A stretch of DNA of 60,132 nt from Gammaproteobacteria bacterium (GCA_021324305.1 JAJPJI010000010.1:1-60132); one strand, 5' to 3'; counted from the stretch's first letter, positions 7,818-17,010 are shown. Program-made: numbers and translations. The notes: generated from the letters alone by a model not told the origin.

Positions 7818-9319
7818 TTACTGTCTTCCTCTTTCCTGTCTGCACCCGACTTTCGTTCAGATTCTCGCTGTGCTTCCAGCTTTTGGATTTTGGCTTCGGT
7901 GATATCGCCGCAGATATAGTCGCCATCCATGCATGCCATGCACGGTTTTTTGATATGATGCTGTCCGCGGCGCACGACTGCTTCCACCAGATCTTCCTGG
8001 GATTGATAAAGCAGTTTGTCAACTCCAAGATATTTACGGATTTGCTCTTCAGTATTATTGGCCGCGATCAATTCCTTGCGTGATGGAATATCAATCCCGT
8101 AAAAACAGGGGTTTTTAATCGGCGGGCAGGTGGTTACAAAATAAATCTCCCTGGCGCCAAATTCCTTGACCATTTTGACAATTTCACGTGACGTGGTGCC
8201 GCGGACAATACTATCATCGACGATCAGCACTTTTTTATTTTCAATTTCTGTTTTTTGCGGTGTCAGCTTGTAGCGCACACTGCGGGAGCGCGCTTTCTGG
8301 TTTGGCATGATAAACGTACGCCCGATGAACGGATTTTTATACAAGCCCTCTGAATAGCGCACGCCCAATTCATGCGCGAATGAAAGCGCGCCGGTATTGG
8401 CGGTGAACGGTGCTGGAATCACGACATCCGGGACCACGTCGGGAAATTTTTCTTTCCAGCGGCGGGCAAGGTTTTGTCCCATGCGCAAACGTGACCGGTA
8501 TACACTCACACCGTCCAGTGTGGAGTCGGGACGCGCAAAGTAAACATATTCAAATACACAGGGACGAAATTCTTTCGCTTCAATCACCTGCCGGAAAAGT
8601 TTCCCTGATTGGTTGACATAAGCAACCTCGCCCGGCTGCATGTCGCCCATGGGCTCGAATCCCAACGCATAAAACGCCGTTGTTTCAGATGCAAAAATAT
8701 AATCGCTGCTGCCGTCCTTGCGTTTTCTCTCACCCCAGACCAATGGCCGTATCCCATGCGGATCACGAAATGCCACCAGCCCTTTTCCGATCACCACGCT
8801 GACGATGGAGTAGGACCCTTGCATGCGCTGGAAAATTTTTTTCACCGCCTTGCACAATTGCCCGAAAAACTGCTCATCATCGTCATCCGCATAGGAACCG
8901 GTGGCTAGGTTATCTGCCAGCATTAAAAGCAGCGCTTCTGAATCAAGCGAGGAATTCAAATGCCGGTGCTGCTTCAAGCGGATTTCATCCGCCAGCTCCT
9001 GATAATTGACAAGATTTCCATTATGAGCAAGCGCGATGCCACGCGGACTGCCAATCCATAACGGCTGTATATCAGCATCGCTATAGCCGCCAGCTGTTGG
9101 ATATCGAGTATGTGCTATGCCAATATTGCCTTTTAGCTGCATGACATCCTGCGGAGAAAAAATTTCCCGTACCAGTCCTTGACCATGTTTGGGGTGAAAC
9201 CGTTCATCACAGGTCAGGATGCCCGCCGCATCCTGTCCACGATGCTGCAAGTGTATAAGACTATCGTACAGCTCCGCTGCTACGGGTTCATGACTGTAGA
9301 TTCCAACAATTCCGCACAT
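7814..9319 (-). CDS. purF: Amidophosphoribosyltransferase PurF, Fe-S cluster type
   Basis: Committed step of purine synthesis: converts PRPP and glutamine to phosphoribosylamine. The 501-residue protein opens with MCGIVGIYSH, so Cys2 becomes the N-terminal nucleophile of the class II amidotransferase domain without a long propeptide. HLQHRGQDAAGI and LAHNGNLVN follow. The PRTase domain has the PRPP loop VLIVDDSIVRGTTSREIV. Cysteines in FRPCVFEYVYF, TTCPPIKNPCFYGI and KPCMACMDGDY sit where Bacillus subtilis PurF binds its 4Fe-4S cluster; E. coli PurF lacks these. The C-terminus is highly charged. It probably responds to AMP/GMP feedback as in the family. Confidence 0.96.
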   Translation of the reverse strand: MCGIVGIYSHEPVAAELYDSLIHLQHRGQDAAGILTCDERFHPKHGQGLVREIFSPQDVMQLKGNIGIAHTRYPTAGGYSDADIQPLWIGSPRGIALAHNGNLVNYQELADEIRLKQHRHLNSSLDSEALLLMLADNLATGSYADDDDEQFFGQLCKAVKKIFQRMQGSYSIVSVVIGKGLVAFRDPHGIRPLVWGERKRKDGSSDYIFASETTAFYALGFEPMGDMQPGEVAYVNQSGKLFRQVIEAKEFRPCVFEYVYFARPDSTLDGVSVYRSRLRMGQNLARRWKEKFPDVVPDVVIPAPFTANTGALSFAHELGVRYSEGLYKNPFIGRTFIMPNQKARSRSVRYKLTPQKTEIENKKVLIVDDSIVRGTTSREIVKMVKEFGAREIYFVTTCPPIKNPCFYGIDIPSRKELIAANNTEEQIRKYLGVDKLLYQSQEDLVEAVVRRGQHHIKKPCMACMDGDYICGDITEAKIQKLEAQRESERKSGADRKEEDSK

Positions 9320-9428
9320 GGTTAATACTCTTAAATTCAGATGGATAAATTGTTAATTATCTTGTGACGTAAACAAAAAATACTGCCTTGCCAGTGTTAT
9401 CACGTCTGCGATAACGCGGTAAGTCTTT

Positions 9429-9463
9429 GTCATGCCAGCGGAAGCCATCATTACTGGCATGAC
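9429..9463. repeat. Inverted repeat GTCATGCCAG / CTGGCATGAC in the purC-purF gap
   Basis: A perfect 10-bp inverted repeat, GTCATGCCAG at 9429-9438 and CTGGCATGAC at 9454-9463, lies in the 213-bp gap between purC and purF. Further imperfect copies of the GCATGAC word follow at about 9475-9513. The rest of the gap shows no gene. The hairpin could stabilise or attenuate the pur transcript, but it has no T-run and similar words recur upstream of potA, so a repetitive element is the simpler reading. Confidence 0.6.
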
Positions 9464-9532
9464 AGCTTACTCGCCGCATGACGGTTATTCAGCGAAATAC
9501 TGTCTCTGCCGGCATGTTATCCAGTCATCACT

Positions 9533-10519
9533 TTACAAATATCCCGCAACATTTTTCAGGATACGCTGGGCAATTGGTCCAGGCTGCTGCATGAATGAAA
9601 ATTTCCTGCCGGTAATCATTTCGTATAACTGAATATATCGTGCTGCAAGTGTCTCGACTAATTCCTGCGGAGCTTGCGGCAGGGTTTCATCCTTATAAGG
9701 ATCACAATGCCTGGCAAACCATAGACGTAGGAATTCCTTATCGATATTTTCTGGTTCCTGGCCATTGGCTATACGCTCGGCATAGCTGTTTGCCAGCCAG
9801 TAACGGCTGGAATCCGGCGTATGAATTTCATCAACGACAATGATTTTGCCATTGCTGTCACGGCCAAATTCATATTTGGTATCGACCAGGATCAACCCAT
9901 GCTTTTCCGCCATTTCGACGCCTGCGTGGAACAGCTTCAAGGCAAGCTGGCTGGCCTCATCCCAGTCTGCCTGGGTCATCCAGCCTTCCGCGACAATTTC
10001 TCTGGGAGAAATCGGACGGTCATGTTCGGTTTCCTTGGTTGTCGGAGTCAGGACCGCCTGTTCCAGTTTCTGGTTTTTGCGCAAGCCTTCCGGGAAAGTA
10101 ATTCCGCAATATTCACGGACTCCCTTCTGATATTGCGTCCACAGTGATGTTCCTGTCGTTCCGGTAATATAGCCGCGCACAACAAATTCAATGGGAAAAA
10201 CCTTGCATTTTTTTGCGATCACGACATTTGGATCGGGAATGGCAATGATGTGATTGGGAACAATATCAGCAGTTTGCTCAAACCACCAGGCGCTCGTCAG
10301 GTTTAGCACTTGTCCCTTGTAAGGGATGGTCGCAAGCTGCCGGTCAAACGCGGTCAATCTGTCGGTTGTAATCAGCATCAGCTTGTCGCCTAGATCATAG
10401 GTATCCCGTACTTTGCCCTGATATTTTTTGCCAAAGCTGAAAGCCGTTTCTGTCAGGCAGAAAGGTATCGCTGCCCTGATTTGTTCAAGATAATGATTGG
10501 TGGTATTGATAACAGTCAT
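9533..10519 (-). CDS. purC: SAICAR synthase PurC, long (yeast-like) form
   Basis: Joins aspartate to CAIR with ATP. At 328 residues it is much longer than the 237-residue E. coli enzyme and resembles the yeast Ade1 type: GKVRDTYDLGDKLMLITTDRLTAFD, IPYKGQVLNLTSAWWF, PIEFVVRGYITGTTGTSLW, LILVDTKYEFG and VVDEIHTPDSSRYW. The start at 10519 lies 35 bp inside the upstream purQS frame, and its ribosome binding site is weak, so translation is probably coupled. It is followed by a 213-bp gap before purF. Confidence 0.96.
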   Translation of the reverse strand: MTVINTTNHYLEQIRAAIPFCLTETAFSFGKKYQGKVRDTYDLGDKLMLITTDRLTAFDRQLATIPYKGQVLNLTSAWWFEQTADIVPNHIIAIPDPNVVIAKKCKVFPIEFVVRGYITGTTGTSLWTQYQKGVREYCGITFPEGLRKNQKLEQAVLTPTTKETEHDRPISPREIVAEGWMTQADWDEASQLALKLFHAGVEMAEKHGLILVDTKYEFGRDSNGKIIVVDEIHTPDSSRYWLANSYAERIANGQEPENIDKEFLRLWFARHCDPYKDETLPQAPQELVETLAARYIQLYEMITGRKFSFMQQPGPIAQRILKNVAGYL

Positions 10520-11750
10520 GTGCGTATGGATTAAATATTATGTTGGTTAATAGAATTCTGTCGATCAGGTCCGTCATGTTAGCTTTTTCAGCCGAAAATT
10601 GCCATAAAACGCCATGCTGAATAGATGTGACTCCCTGAATGCCGAAATGATCCCGCAATGTTTGCAGCCGTTGCTGACCCAGCATATCTTCCCGCGGACG
10701 TACCAGATACGCAGCAAAGCCCCTTGATTTTACCTGGTCCGGCGATAATTCAGTTTCCTTGCGTTCATTGAAAAGAACACCGCTATTCCGGATTTGCTGG
10801 ATAGTCTCAGGCGAATCACACTGTATTTCCCAGTGGATTTGCCGTTTCACATTGACAGGCATTCCCAACTGACGCAAGGTATTTTGCACCGTCAACGCCT
10901 GATTGTCGGTAATCACGAGTTCAACCACACATTCATGGTGAGATGCCGGTTTTTGATAGAGAGGCGTCGTTGTGCGGCGGGGATAATAATAAAGAGGAAC
11001 CGTATTCTCGACCCGGCCCTCAGCGATATAATCACGCATGGACTGAAAAATGGCATCACCATTTTTCGTGCGCTCAGGATGCGGCATCATCGCCATGATA
11101 TTGCCCGCCTTGTTGGAAATGGCGGCGATATTCTTCAACGAACCATTTGGATTGACGGGAAAGCTGTCGATGATTTTGCCGTCCGCAGCGCAGTACTGGA
11201 ATACATTCAGACCTTGCTTTTCAATTTCCTGCAGCAAGGCTTCAGTCATGACAAACCGGCCTTCGCCATGGGCTACCGGAACATGCAATATGTCTTTTAC
11301 AGTCAGATGGCGAGTAAACGCGTTACGCTGATATTCATCAGATACGCGCATGTTCACCCAGGCATTGTAATAGCCGGTACCAAGAACCTTTCCATTGGCA
11401 ACGCGCTTGTTCTCGGTCAACACCATGCCGATTTTATTATTTTCGAGGCCGGGGACGAGCCCGGTTTCAACCAGGATTTGCGCGCCGTTGCAAATGCCTA
11501 AAACGGGTTTGCCTTTCTCGCTTTGCGCCTTGATTTCAAGCATGACGGGATCAAGCGCGGCAATGATACCGGCGCGGGAGCGGTCCTCGTATGAAAAGCC
11601 GCCAACGATAATATAACCATCCATTTGCCGGAGCTTGTCATGAGGCTCATTCCATAAAAACTCGACGGGTTCCATGTCCGCGCGCTTGACTGCAAGCATT
11701 GTTTCACGCTCACAATTCGATCCTGGAAACTGCACAATTGCAATACGCAT
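10485..11750 (-). CDS. purQ: FGAM synthetase glutaminase PurQ fused to a C-terminal PurS-like tandem
   Basis: Residues 1-260 are PurQ, the class I glutaminase that feeds ammonia to PurL: MRIAIVQFPGSNCERE, the nucleophile elbow PVLGICNGAQIL (Cys), and the His-Glu pair in MMPHPER. Standalone PurQ ends here. The remaining 160 residues look like two PurS-type ferredoxin-like folds in tandem: residues 275-335 (ECVVELVITDNQALTVQN onward) and 345-415 (AAYLVRPREDMLGQQRLQ onward, with LIDRILLTNIIFNPYAH matching the PurS end). PurS normally bridges PurQ and PurL as a dimer, so a covalent tandem would replace it. No separate purS was found. The start overlaps the purM stop (TGATG). Confidence 0.9.
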   Translation of the reverse strand: MRIAIVQFPGSNCERETMLAVKRADMEPVEFLWNEPHDKLRQMDGYIIVGGFSYEDRSRAGIIAALDPVMLEIKAQSEKGKPVLGICNGAQILVETGLVPGLENNKIGMVLTENKRVANGKVLGTGYYNAWVNMRVSDEYQRNAFTRHLTVKDILHVPVAHGEGRFVMTEALLQEIEKQGLNVFQYCAADGKIIDSFPVNPNGSLKNIAAISNKAGNIMAMMPHPERTKNGDAIFQSMRDYIAEGRVENTVPLYYYPRRTTTPLYQKPASHHECVVELVITDNQALTVQNTLRQLGMPVNVKRQIHWEIQCDSPETIQQIRNSGVLFNERKETELSPDQVKSRGFAAYLVRPREDMLGQQRLQTLRDHFGIQGVTSIQHGVLWQFSAEKANMTDLIDRILLTNIIFNPYAHDCYQYHQSLS

Positions 11751-12793
11751 CAGATCAACCTCACTTCTTGCCTGCCGCTGATGACTCGGCCGATTTCATA
11801 AAGAGGAAAAGCCGGAAATTCTTTCAATGCCGAACGCATCTTGCTGACAGCATCTGGCGGTACAATCATCACAAGGCCTATTCCCATGTTGAAAGTACGA
11901 TACATTTCGTTATCCTCCAGCTTGCCCAGTTTGCGCAGCACGTCGAAAACAGGCAGCACAGGACAGCTGTCCCTGTGGACTTCAACCGCGCAATCCGCTG
12001 GCAAAACACGCGGCACATTTTCGAGTAGACCGCCGCCGGTTATATGCGCCATGCCCTTGATTGGAATTTTATTGGCAAGCATGTGTAATACCGGCCTGGT
12101 ATAGTTAATATGCGGCGCAAGGAGCACCTCTCCAACTGAACCAGACAATTCAGGTAGTTGTGAATCCACTGTATATCCACCGATATCAAAAAATAATTTA
12201 CGCGCAAGAGAATAGCCATTCGTATGCAGGCCGCTGGAAGGAAACGCGACCACCGCATCTCCCGCAGAAATAGCCTTGCCTGTTATCGCTTCATCTTTCT
12301 CCACCACGCCGGTAATGATTCCAACCAGGTCATGCTCTCCAGGCAGATAAGTACCCGGCATTTCGGCGGTTTCGCCGCCTACCAGCGAGATACCATTCTC
12401 TCGACAGGCTTTCACCATGCCAAGGATGATTTGCTCAATGATTTCCGGTTTCAGTTTGTCATTGGCAATATAATCAAGCAGTGTCAAAGGCCTGGCACCG
12501 AGCACAATAATGTCATTGGTGGTCGCACTCACCAGATCGATGCCGATGGTGTCAAACTTCTGCATCATTTTCGCCACCATCATTTTGGTACCAACACCAT
12601 CAATACTTTGCACGAGTACAGGGTGATGGTATTCCTGCATCAGGGGTTTCAAATCGAACATGGAACCAAAACTGCCAATGCCGGTCAGCACATGCGGAGA
12701 AAAGGTGCTCTCCACCGCATTTTTGATTCTGCGAACTGCTTCATTACCTGCTTCAATATCCACACCGGCGGATTTGTAATCGACACTGCTCAT
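11750..12793 (-). CDS. purM: Phosphoribosylformylglycinamidine cyclo-ligase PurM
   Basis: AIR synthetase: ATP-dependent closure of the imidazole ring of FGAM. It has the normal length of 347 residues and the family motifs YKSAGVDIEAGNEAV, QSIDGVGTKMMVAK, GIDLVSATTNDIIVLGARPL, LVGGETAEMPGTY and AHITGGGLLENVPRVLP. The ATG at 12793 is preferred because AGAGG lies 8 bp upstream; an in-frame ATG at 12799 is only 2 bp from it. Downstream it is directly coupled to purQS. Upstream it is separated from purL by a small repetitive element. Confidence 0.97.
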   Translation of the reverse strand: MSSVDYKSAGVDIEAGNEAVRRIKNAVESTFSPHVLTGIGSFGSMFDLKPLMQEYHHPVLVQSIDGVGTKMMVAKMMQKFDTIGIDLVSATTNDIIVLGARPLTLLDYIANDKLKPEIIEQIILGMVKACRENGISLVGGETAEMPGTYLPGEHDLVGIITGVVEKDEAITGKAISAGDAVVAFPSSGLHTNGYSLARKLFFDIGGYTVDSQLPELSGSVGEVLLAPHINYTRPVLHMLANKIPIKGMAHITGGGLLENVPRVLPADCAVEVHRDSCPVLPVFDVLRKLGKLEDNEMYRTFNMGIGLVMIVPPDAVSKMRSALKEFPAFPLYEIGRVISGRQEVRLI

Positions 12794-12822
12794 GACCATG
12801 ACCTCTGTATTTATTGATACCT

Positions 12823-12936
12823 GTCATTCCGAGACAGGTTTGACAGTTACTCGAACATCATCCCTGGGCTGCAAACAATCCTGAAACTCCATCGCAAGGC
12901 TGCCCCGGCTTTGAGGTTGCCGGAGCTCGCAATGAC
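12823..12936. mobile_element. MITE-like inverted-repeat element between purL and purM
   Basis: A 114-bp non-coding insert begins with GTCATTCCGAG (12823-12833) and ends with CTCGCAATGAC (12926-12936), which are inverted copies with one mismatch. No open frame lies inside. It occupies nearly all of the purL-purM gap, so the two genes are probably still co-transcribed through it. It is not obviously the same family as the element at 101-238, although both begin GTCATTCC. Identification rests on the termini only. Confidence 0.6.
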
Positions 12937-12943
12937 GTATGCT

Positions 12944-15283
12944 TTACAACAACTTCTCCCGCAATCCGTTTTCCCATGCTTGTCTTGCTTCCGCGACGGA
13001 TATATCAATGACTGACTGCATTTTCAGACGGGGTTCCGCTATTGTCTCGCCAATCTCGAATACTGGGATTTGATATTCAGCAAAAATCCGCTTCAACTCG
13101 TTAAGCTTGTCGCGCGCCACTTCCAGTATAAATCCGCCTGACTCACTGAATAATTTCTTTTCTGCGGCGAGTTCGCCTGGAATACTGACTTTGGCACCAA
13201 TTCCATTTCTGAAACTCATCTCTGCGAGCGCAACAGCAAATCCGCCCTCAGAGATATCATGCGCCGCCAGCACCAGCTCATGCTGGATCGCCGTGTGCAC
13301 AGCATGAATTTCACGGGAAAAAGAAGCGAGATCCGGCTTGGGCAGCTGACTGCCCAATTCATCAAACAGCTGGTAATACACACTGCCGCCGCATTCATCC
13401 TTACGCTCGCCAACCAGCACAATCACTGACCCCGATTGTTTGAATGCATAGTTGATGGCTTTGGAAACATCCGGCATCGAACCCAGACAGCCAATCATTG
13501 GGCTGGGCGGTATTGCGCCTTGCGCCGACTCGTTATACAACGACACATTTCCGGAAATAATCGGCAGCGTTGATTCCGGGTGGTCTTTCATGGTCACAGC
13601 ACGGCAGGCGTCTGCAATTCCACGCACAGAATCAATAAATTCTCCCATTTGCTCAGGCTTTTCCGGATTGCCGAAACACAGACAATCCGAGAGTGAAAGC
13701 GGCGTGGCACCCACAGCGACGATATTGCGCACTGATTCGATCACGGCATTGACCGCACCCCAGTAGGCATCAATCTTGTTGTAGCGGGGATTTTGATCCA
13801 AAGAAAGTGCAATTCCGACATGGCGGATTTTTTCCGGGTACTTTTCTTCATTGAATGGAGCCATGACACCGGCATCCGCCCATCCAGCCTCAATGACCGT
13901 ACGCCCCTGCACCTGCTTGTCATAGGTTTCAAAAATAGGGGATCGTGAAGCAATGTTTTCATGTTTCAATAATTGCAGGAGAATCGCATTGTAATCCTGA
14001 GGCGTAGACAGCACCGGTTCAGATAAATGCTGTTCTTTCGGGGCATGCGGCCTGTCGTACAAAATGCCTTTTGTGACATCGTGAGCCTTGGCACGCACGA
14101 TTTCCTTGCCGCGATAATTCACGACATACAATCCGTCGGTACGTATCCTGCCTATGACAGAAGCCCGCGCACCGTCAGAAACGTTTGGCAGTGCGAAAGT
14201 TACATTGTAGTGGTTGAGGATAGTGTCAACCAGATCTTTTGGCACCACCCACATGAAACGTTCCTGGGTTTCCGAACAGAGAATGACCGCAGGCAGCAAA
14301 TCATCCATACTGGTAGGCACTTGCTCAAGATCAATTTCGGCGCCATATCCGCCTGCTTCGGCAAGTTCCACGCTCGCACAGGCAACGCCGCCCGCTCCCA
14401 AATCCTTGAACCCAACCTTATCAATGAGATTTTGTTCGCGCAGCTGTTTGAACAAGGCATAATTTGCCTTGAGAATATGCCGCTGTAAAAAGGCATTCGG
14501 TTCCTGCACAGCGCCCTTGTTACGTTCCTTGTGTTCTTCGCGCAATGTCGATGAAGCAAACGCCGCTCCGCCGAAACCACTATTGTCTGTAGGCTTGCCC
14601 ACAAGGATAAATACGTAATCATCTGCGTTTGCGGGAGCATGGGAATGTATTACATGGTCTTCACGAACCACCCCCAGCGTCACGACCGTCACAAGGCAGT
14701 TTTCATTGTAGGCCGCGTCATAATATGTATCACCAGCGAGATTGGCGATTCCGAGCGGGTTACCGTAACCAGCAATTCCACTTACCACGCCTTCGTGTAT
14801 CCAGTGTGTCTTTGCCCGGTTAATGTCACCAAAACGCAAACTGTCTGCGACAGCGATCACTTCAGCACCCATGCAGCAAACATCGCGTACATTGCCGCCC
14901 ACGCCGGTCGCTGCGCCTTCATAAGGCACGATCTGGGAAGGGTGGTTGTGGGACTCATGGCTAACCACAATACCATAACGCAGGCCCTCATCATCCGCGG
15001 CCACTGCAACTATGCCGGCATCCTCTTTGGGCCCCAAAATAACATGCGGGCCTTCGGTCACAAACTGCTTCAGGTGTTTTCGGCTGCTTTTATAAGAGCA
15101 ATGTTCGGATCCCTGAATGGACCAGAGCACACATTCGGCAAATGTCGGCGGGCGCTTTAATAGCGCGTTTTGTATGGTTAACGCTTCATCAACGGTAAGA
15201 CCCAGATGATATTGTTGTAATAGTCGCTCAATCGCATCTCGGGACAGCTGGGAAAAATCAAGAACGTCAGGTGTCTGCTGCAT
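12944..15283 (-). CDS. purL: FGAM synthetase PurL, small (PurL/Q/S-type) subunit
   Basis: Synthetase subunit that converts FGAR to FGAM with ATP and PurQ-derived ammonia. Its 779 residues place it in the small PurL class of Bacillus and Thermotoga, not the roughly 1,290-residue fused enzyme of E. coli. Visible motifs: WSIQGSEHCSYKSSR with the catalytic His, VSHESHNHPSQIVPYEGAATGVGG, a glycine-rich KDLGAGGVACAS, and in the second half SGNVSLYNES and AAHDISEGGFAVALAE. It is the first gene of the minus-strand pur run. The gap of about 145 bp upstream shows no clear regulator site. Confidence 0.97.
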   Translation of the reverse strand: MQQTPDVLDFSQLSRDAIERLLQQYHLGLTVDEALTIQNALLKRPPTFAECVLWSIQGSEHCSYKSSRKHLKQFVTEGPHVILGPKEDAGIVAVAADDEGLRYGIVVSHESHNHPSQIVPYEGAATGVGGNVRDVCCMGAEVIAVADSLRFGDINRAKTHWIHEGVVSGIAGYGNPLGIANLAGDTYYDAAYNENCLVTVVTLGVVREDHVIHSHAPANADDYVFILVGKPTDNSGFGGAAFASSTLREEHKERNKGAVQEPNAFLQRHILKANYALFKQLREQNLIDKVGFKDLGAGGVACASVELAEAGGYGAEIDLEQVPTSMDDLLPAVILCSETQERFMWVVPKDLVDTILNHYNVTFALPNVSDGARASVIGRIRTDGLYVVNYRGKEIVRAKAHDVTKGILYDRPHAPKEQHLSEPVLSTPQDYNAILLQLLKHENIASRSPIFETYDKQVQGRTVIEAGWADAGVMAPFNEEKYPEKIRHVGIALSLDQNPRYNKIDAYWGAVNAVIESVRNIVAVGATPLSLSDCLCFGNPEKPEQMGEFIDSVRGIADACRAVTMKDHPESTLPIISGNVSLYNESAQGAIPPSPMIGCLGSMPDVSKAINYAFKQSGSVIVLVGERKDECGGSVYYQLFDELGSQLPKPDLASFSREIHAVHTAIQHELVLAAHDISEGGFAVALAEMSFRNGIGAKVSIPGELAAEKKLFSESGGFILEVARDKLNELKRIFAEYQIPVFEIGETIAEPRLKMQSVIDISVAEARQAWENGLREKLL

Positions 15284-15428
15284 GTACAGGCCCCAATCTA
15301 TTGTCTAATGCAAAAACTTGGGCATAAGATAGCGGTGTTTGCTGTCAAAAGCAAATTTATGCGTGATTTTGTTAACCTGAAGGGAACCTTGTCACGCCAG
15401 AACGATCAGGCATGCTATTGGTCAAAAA

Positions 15429-16160
15429 TCAACCAAAATGAAAGGCCAGAGCCAGACTGATAAAGTCGATACTACCCAACTCCTCGGGATTCCCTACCCT
15501 CTGGATTCGGTTATAAGAAACATCCGCAGAAATATCCGGCCTGAAATCATAACCTACACCTATACCAAACGTTGGGAACAATCGATCGGTCCAGTCATCA
15601 TCCGTTGAATATTGGCTGATGGTAAACCTGCCAAGAATATCGGTTGTTGTCACCTGGGCTTGTTCATGGGAGCGACCCTCTACGTATGCCAGACCCAGTT
15701 TCCCATAGATATTGAAATTGCATGGCAATGGTCTGATGTATTTACCCGACAAATCAAAAACAGAAGTTTTAAATGTGCCGGATGTGCTCACCCGGAAAGG
15801 ATTCCCGGTATCGTTATGAACACCCGCCGCCGCTGCCCTGATGGGCAAATTGGGATACACAGCCCAACCGATTTCTGCTGCCCAGTTATAGCCCATCTGA
15901 AATCCGCCAAACACACGCCAGCCAGCACCATTGCCGCTGGTAGTACCAGTAAAAGCTGACCTGGTAAAATTTCCATTACCAATTGCATCAGCGATCAGGG
16001 AGTCCATATCCGCACTTGAGATACCCATATGATTGAGATTGGCCCAGCCGCCCTGTACGCCAAGATAGAGCCCGGGTTGTGCAGCATGAGTATTCACACA
16101 GGTAATCAATGCAGTAAAACAGAGAATGGCGATGCCTGAAATGCGCCTGCAAGTCAACAT
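15429..16160 (-). CDS. Outer-membrane beta-barrel protein (OmpA-like barrel), copy 1
   Basis: A 243-residue protein with an N-terminal signal peptide (about residues 1-26, hydrophobic ISGIAILCFTALITC, cleavage near THAAQP) and then alternating beta strands. GLYLGVQGGWANLNHMG opens the barrel, FGGFQMGYNWAAEIGWA forms a hairpin, and FGIGVGYDFRPDISADVSYNRIQRVG is the conserved late strand pair. The pattern and length fit the eight-stranded OMP_b-brl family common in Legionella and Coxiella. It is clearly paralogous to the next gene at 16300-17010. Function: structural or adhesin-like outer-membrane protein, not further definable. Confidence 0.85.
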   Translation of the reverse strand: MLTCRRISGIAILCFTALITCVNTHAAQPGLYLGVQGGWANLNHMGISSADMDSLIADAIGNGNFTRSAFTGTTSGNGAGWRVFGGFQMGYNWAAEIGWAVYPNLPIRAAAAGVHNDTGNPFRVSTSGTFKTSVFDLSGKYIRPLPCNFNIYGKLGLAYVEGRSHEQAQVTTTDILGRFTISQYSTDDDWTDRLFPTFGIGVGYDFRPDISADVSYNRIQRVGNPEELGSIDFISLALAFHFG

Positions 16161-16257
16161 ATAAAAATCCCTTTTATAAAATCATGTCTATGGAAAGCTT
16201 AATCGGATTGGGTAAAAAAAACCACAGGGAATATGACAGAAAGGAAGCATCGGATGG

Positions 16258-16288
16258 AAAAAATCCACAGGGCGCATATCGCGCCCTG
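16258..16288 (-). terminator. Rho-independent terminator of the second barrel gene
   Basis: A perfect 8-bp stem, CAGGGCGC (16268-16275) with GCGCCCTG (16281-16288) around a 5-nt loop, lies 11 bp past the stop codon of the gene at 16300-17010. On the minus strand it is followed by TGGATTTTTTCC, giving a six-T run at 16258-16263. Confidence 0.85.
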
Positions 16289-16299
16289 CAGAACGGTGA

Positions 16300-17010
16300 T
16301 TAGCCAATCGAGTAGATAAGACCAAGGCTGACCAAATCAGTGCTAGCCATTGATTTTGAACCGCCAACTTTCTGAATGCGGTTGTATGACAGATCCGCGG
16401 CGACATTTTGCGTGAACTCATAGCTCGCACCAACACCAAAGGTTGGATAAAACTTGTGTTCATTATTGCTGCCGCTGCCTGATACAGTACTGCCAGCTTC
16501 TGTTACAGATGCAGAAGCATTCGCACGGCTCATCAGATAAGCCACACCCAGTTTGCCATAAACGTTTACATTGTTCTGGACCGGGTAAATGCCTTTGGCG
16601 ACCAGATCAATCGCATCAGTCTTGATGCTGCCGCTGGCGCTGGAAGAAACCGTGTTGCCTGTATTTTTATCGAGAGCAGTTGATGATGCTTTGGTGTTCA
16701 TGTTGCTGAATTTAGTCCAGCCCAATTCACCTGCCCAGTTGGAATTGATTTGATAACCAGCGAACAAGCGTCCAGCCAAACCGCTATCGTGACCGCTGTT
16801 GCTGAATGAGCTTACACTGAAGTTATTGCTATTCAATGCGCTTGCGGTAATTGAGTTCAAATCTGAATTGGAAATATTAGCCTGATGAACATTGCCATAG
16901 CCTAATTGACCACCCAGATAAAACCCTGGAACGGCAGCGTATGAATTGACTGCTACGATTGAAGAAAAACTCAGTGCAGCTACCCCTAACATTATTTTTT
17001 TATTTAACAT
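16300..17010 (-). CDS. Outer-membrane beta-barrel protein (OmpA-like barrel), copy 2
   Basis: A 236-residue secreted barrel with a signal peptide (MLNKKIMLGVAALSFSSIVAVNSYA, cleavage after SYA). It shares strand-by-strand similarity with the upstream-numbered paralogue: GFYLGGQLGYGNVHQ, FAGYQINSNWAGELGWTKF, VNVYGKLGVAYL and FGVGASYEFTQNVAADLSYNRIQKVGG. Many Asn/Ser-rich loops point to surface exposure. It has its own terminator at 16258-16288, so the two barrels are separate units. An AGGAG lies about 6 bp before the ATG. The likely role is an abundant porin-like surface protein; substrate unknown. Confidence 0.88.
   Translation of the reverse strand: MLNKKIMLGVAALSFSSIVAVNSYAAVPGFYLGGQLGYGNVHQANISNSDLNSITASALNSNNFSVSSFSNSGHDSGLAGRLFAGYQINSNWAGELGWTKFSNMNTKASSTALDKNTGNTVSSSASGSIKTDAIDLVAKGIYPVQNNVNVYGKLGVAYLMSRANASASVTEAGSTVSGSGSNNEHKFYPTFGVGASYEFTQNVAADLSYNRIQKVGGSKSMASTDLVSLGLIYSIG

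Noticed and set aside
10794..11501. 235-residue plus-strand frame in the purQS region
   Set aside because: It is the antisense shadow of the well-supported purQ-purS fusion and has no family signal.
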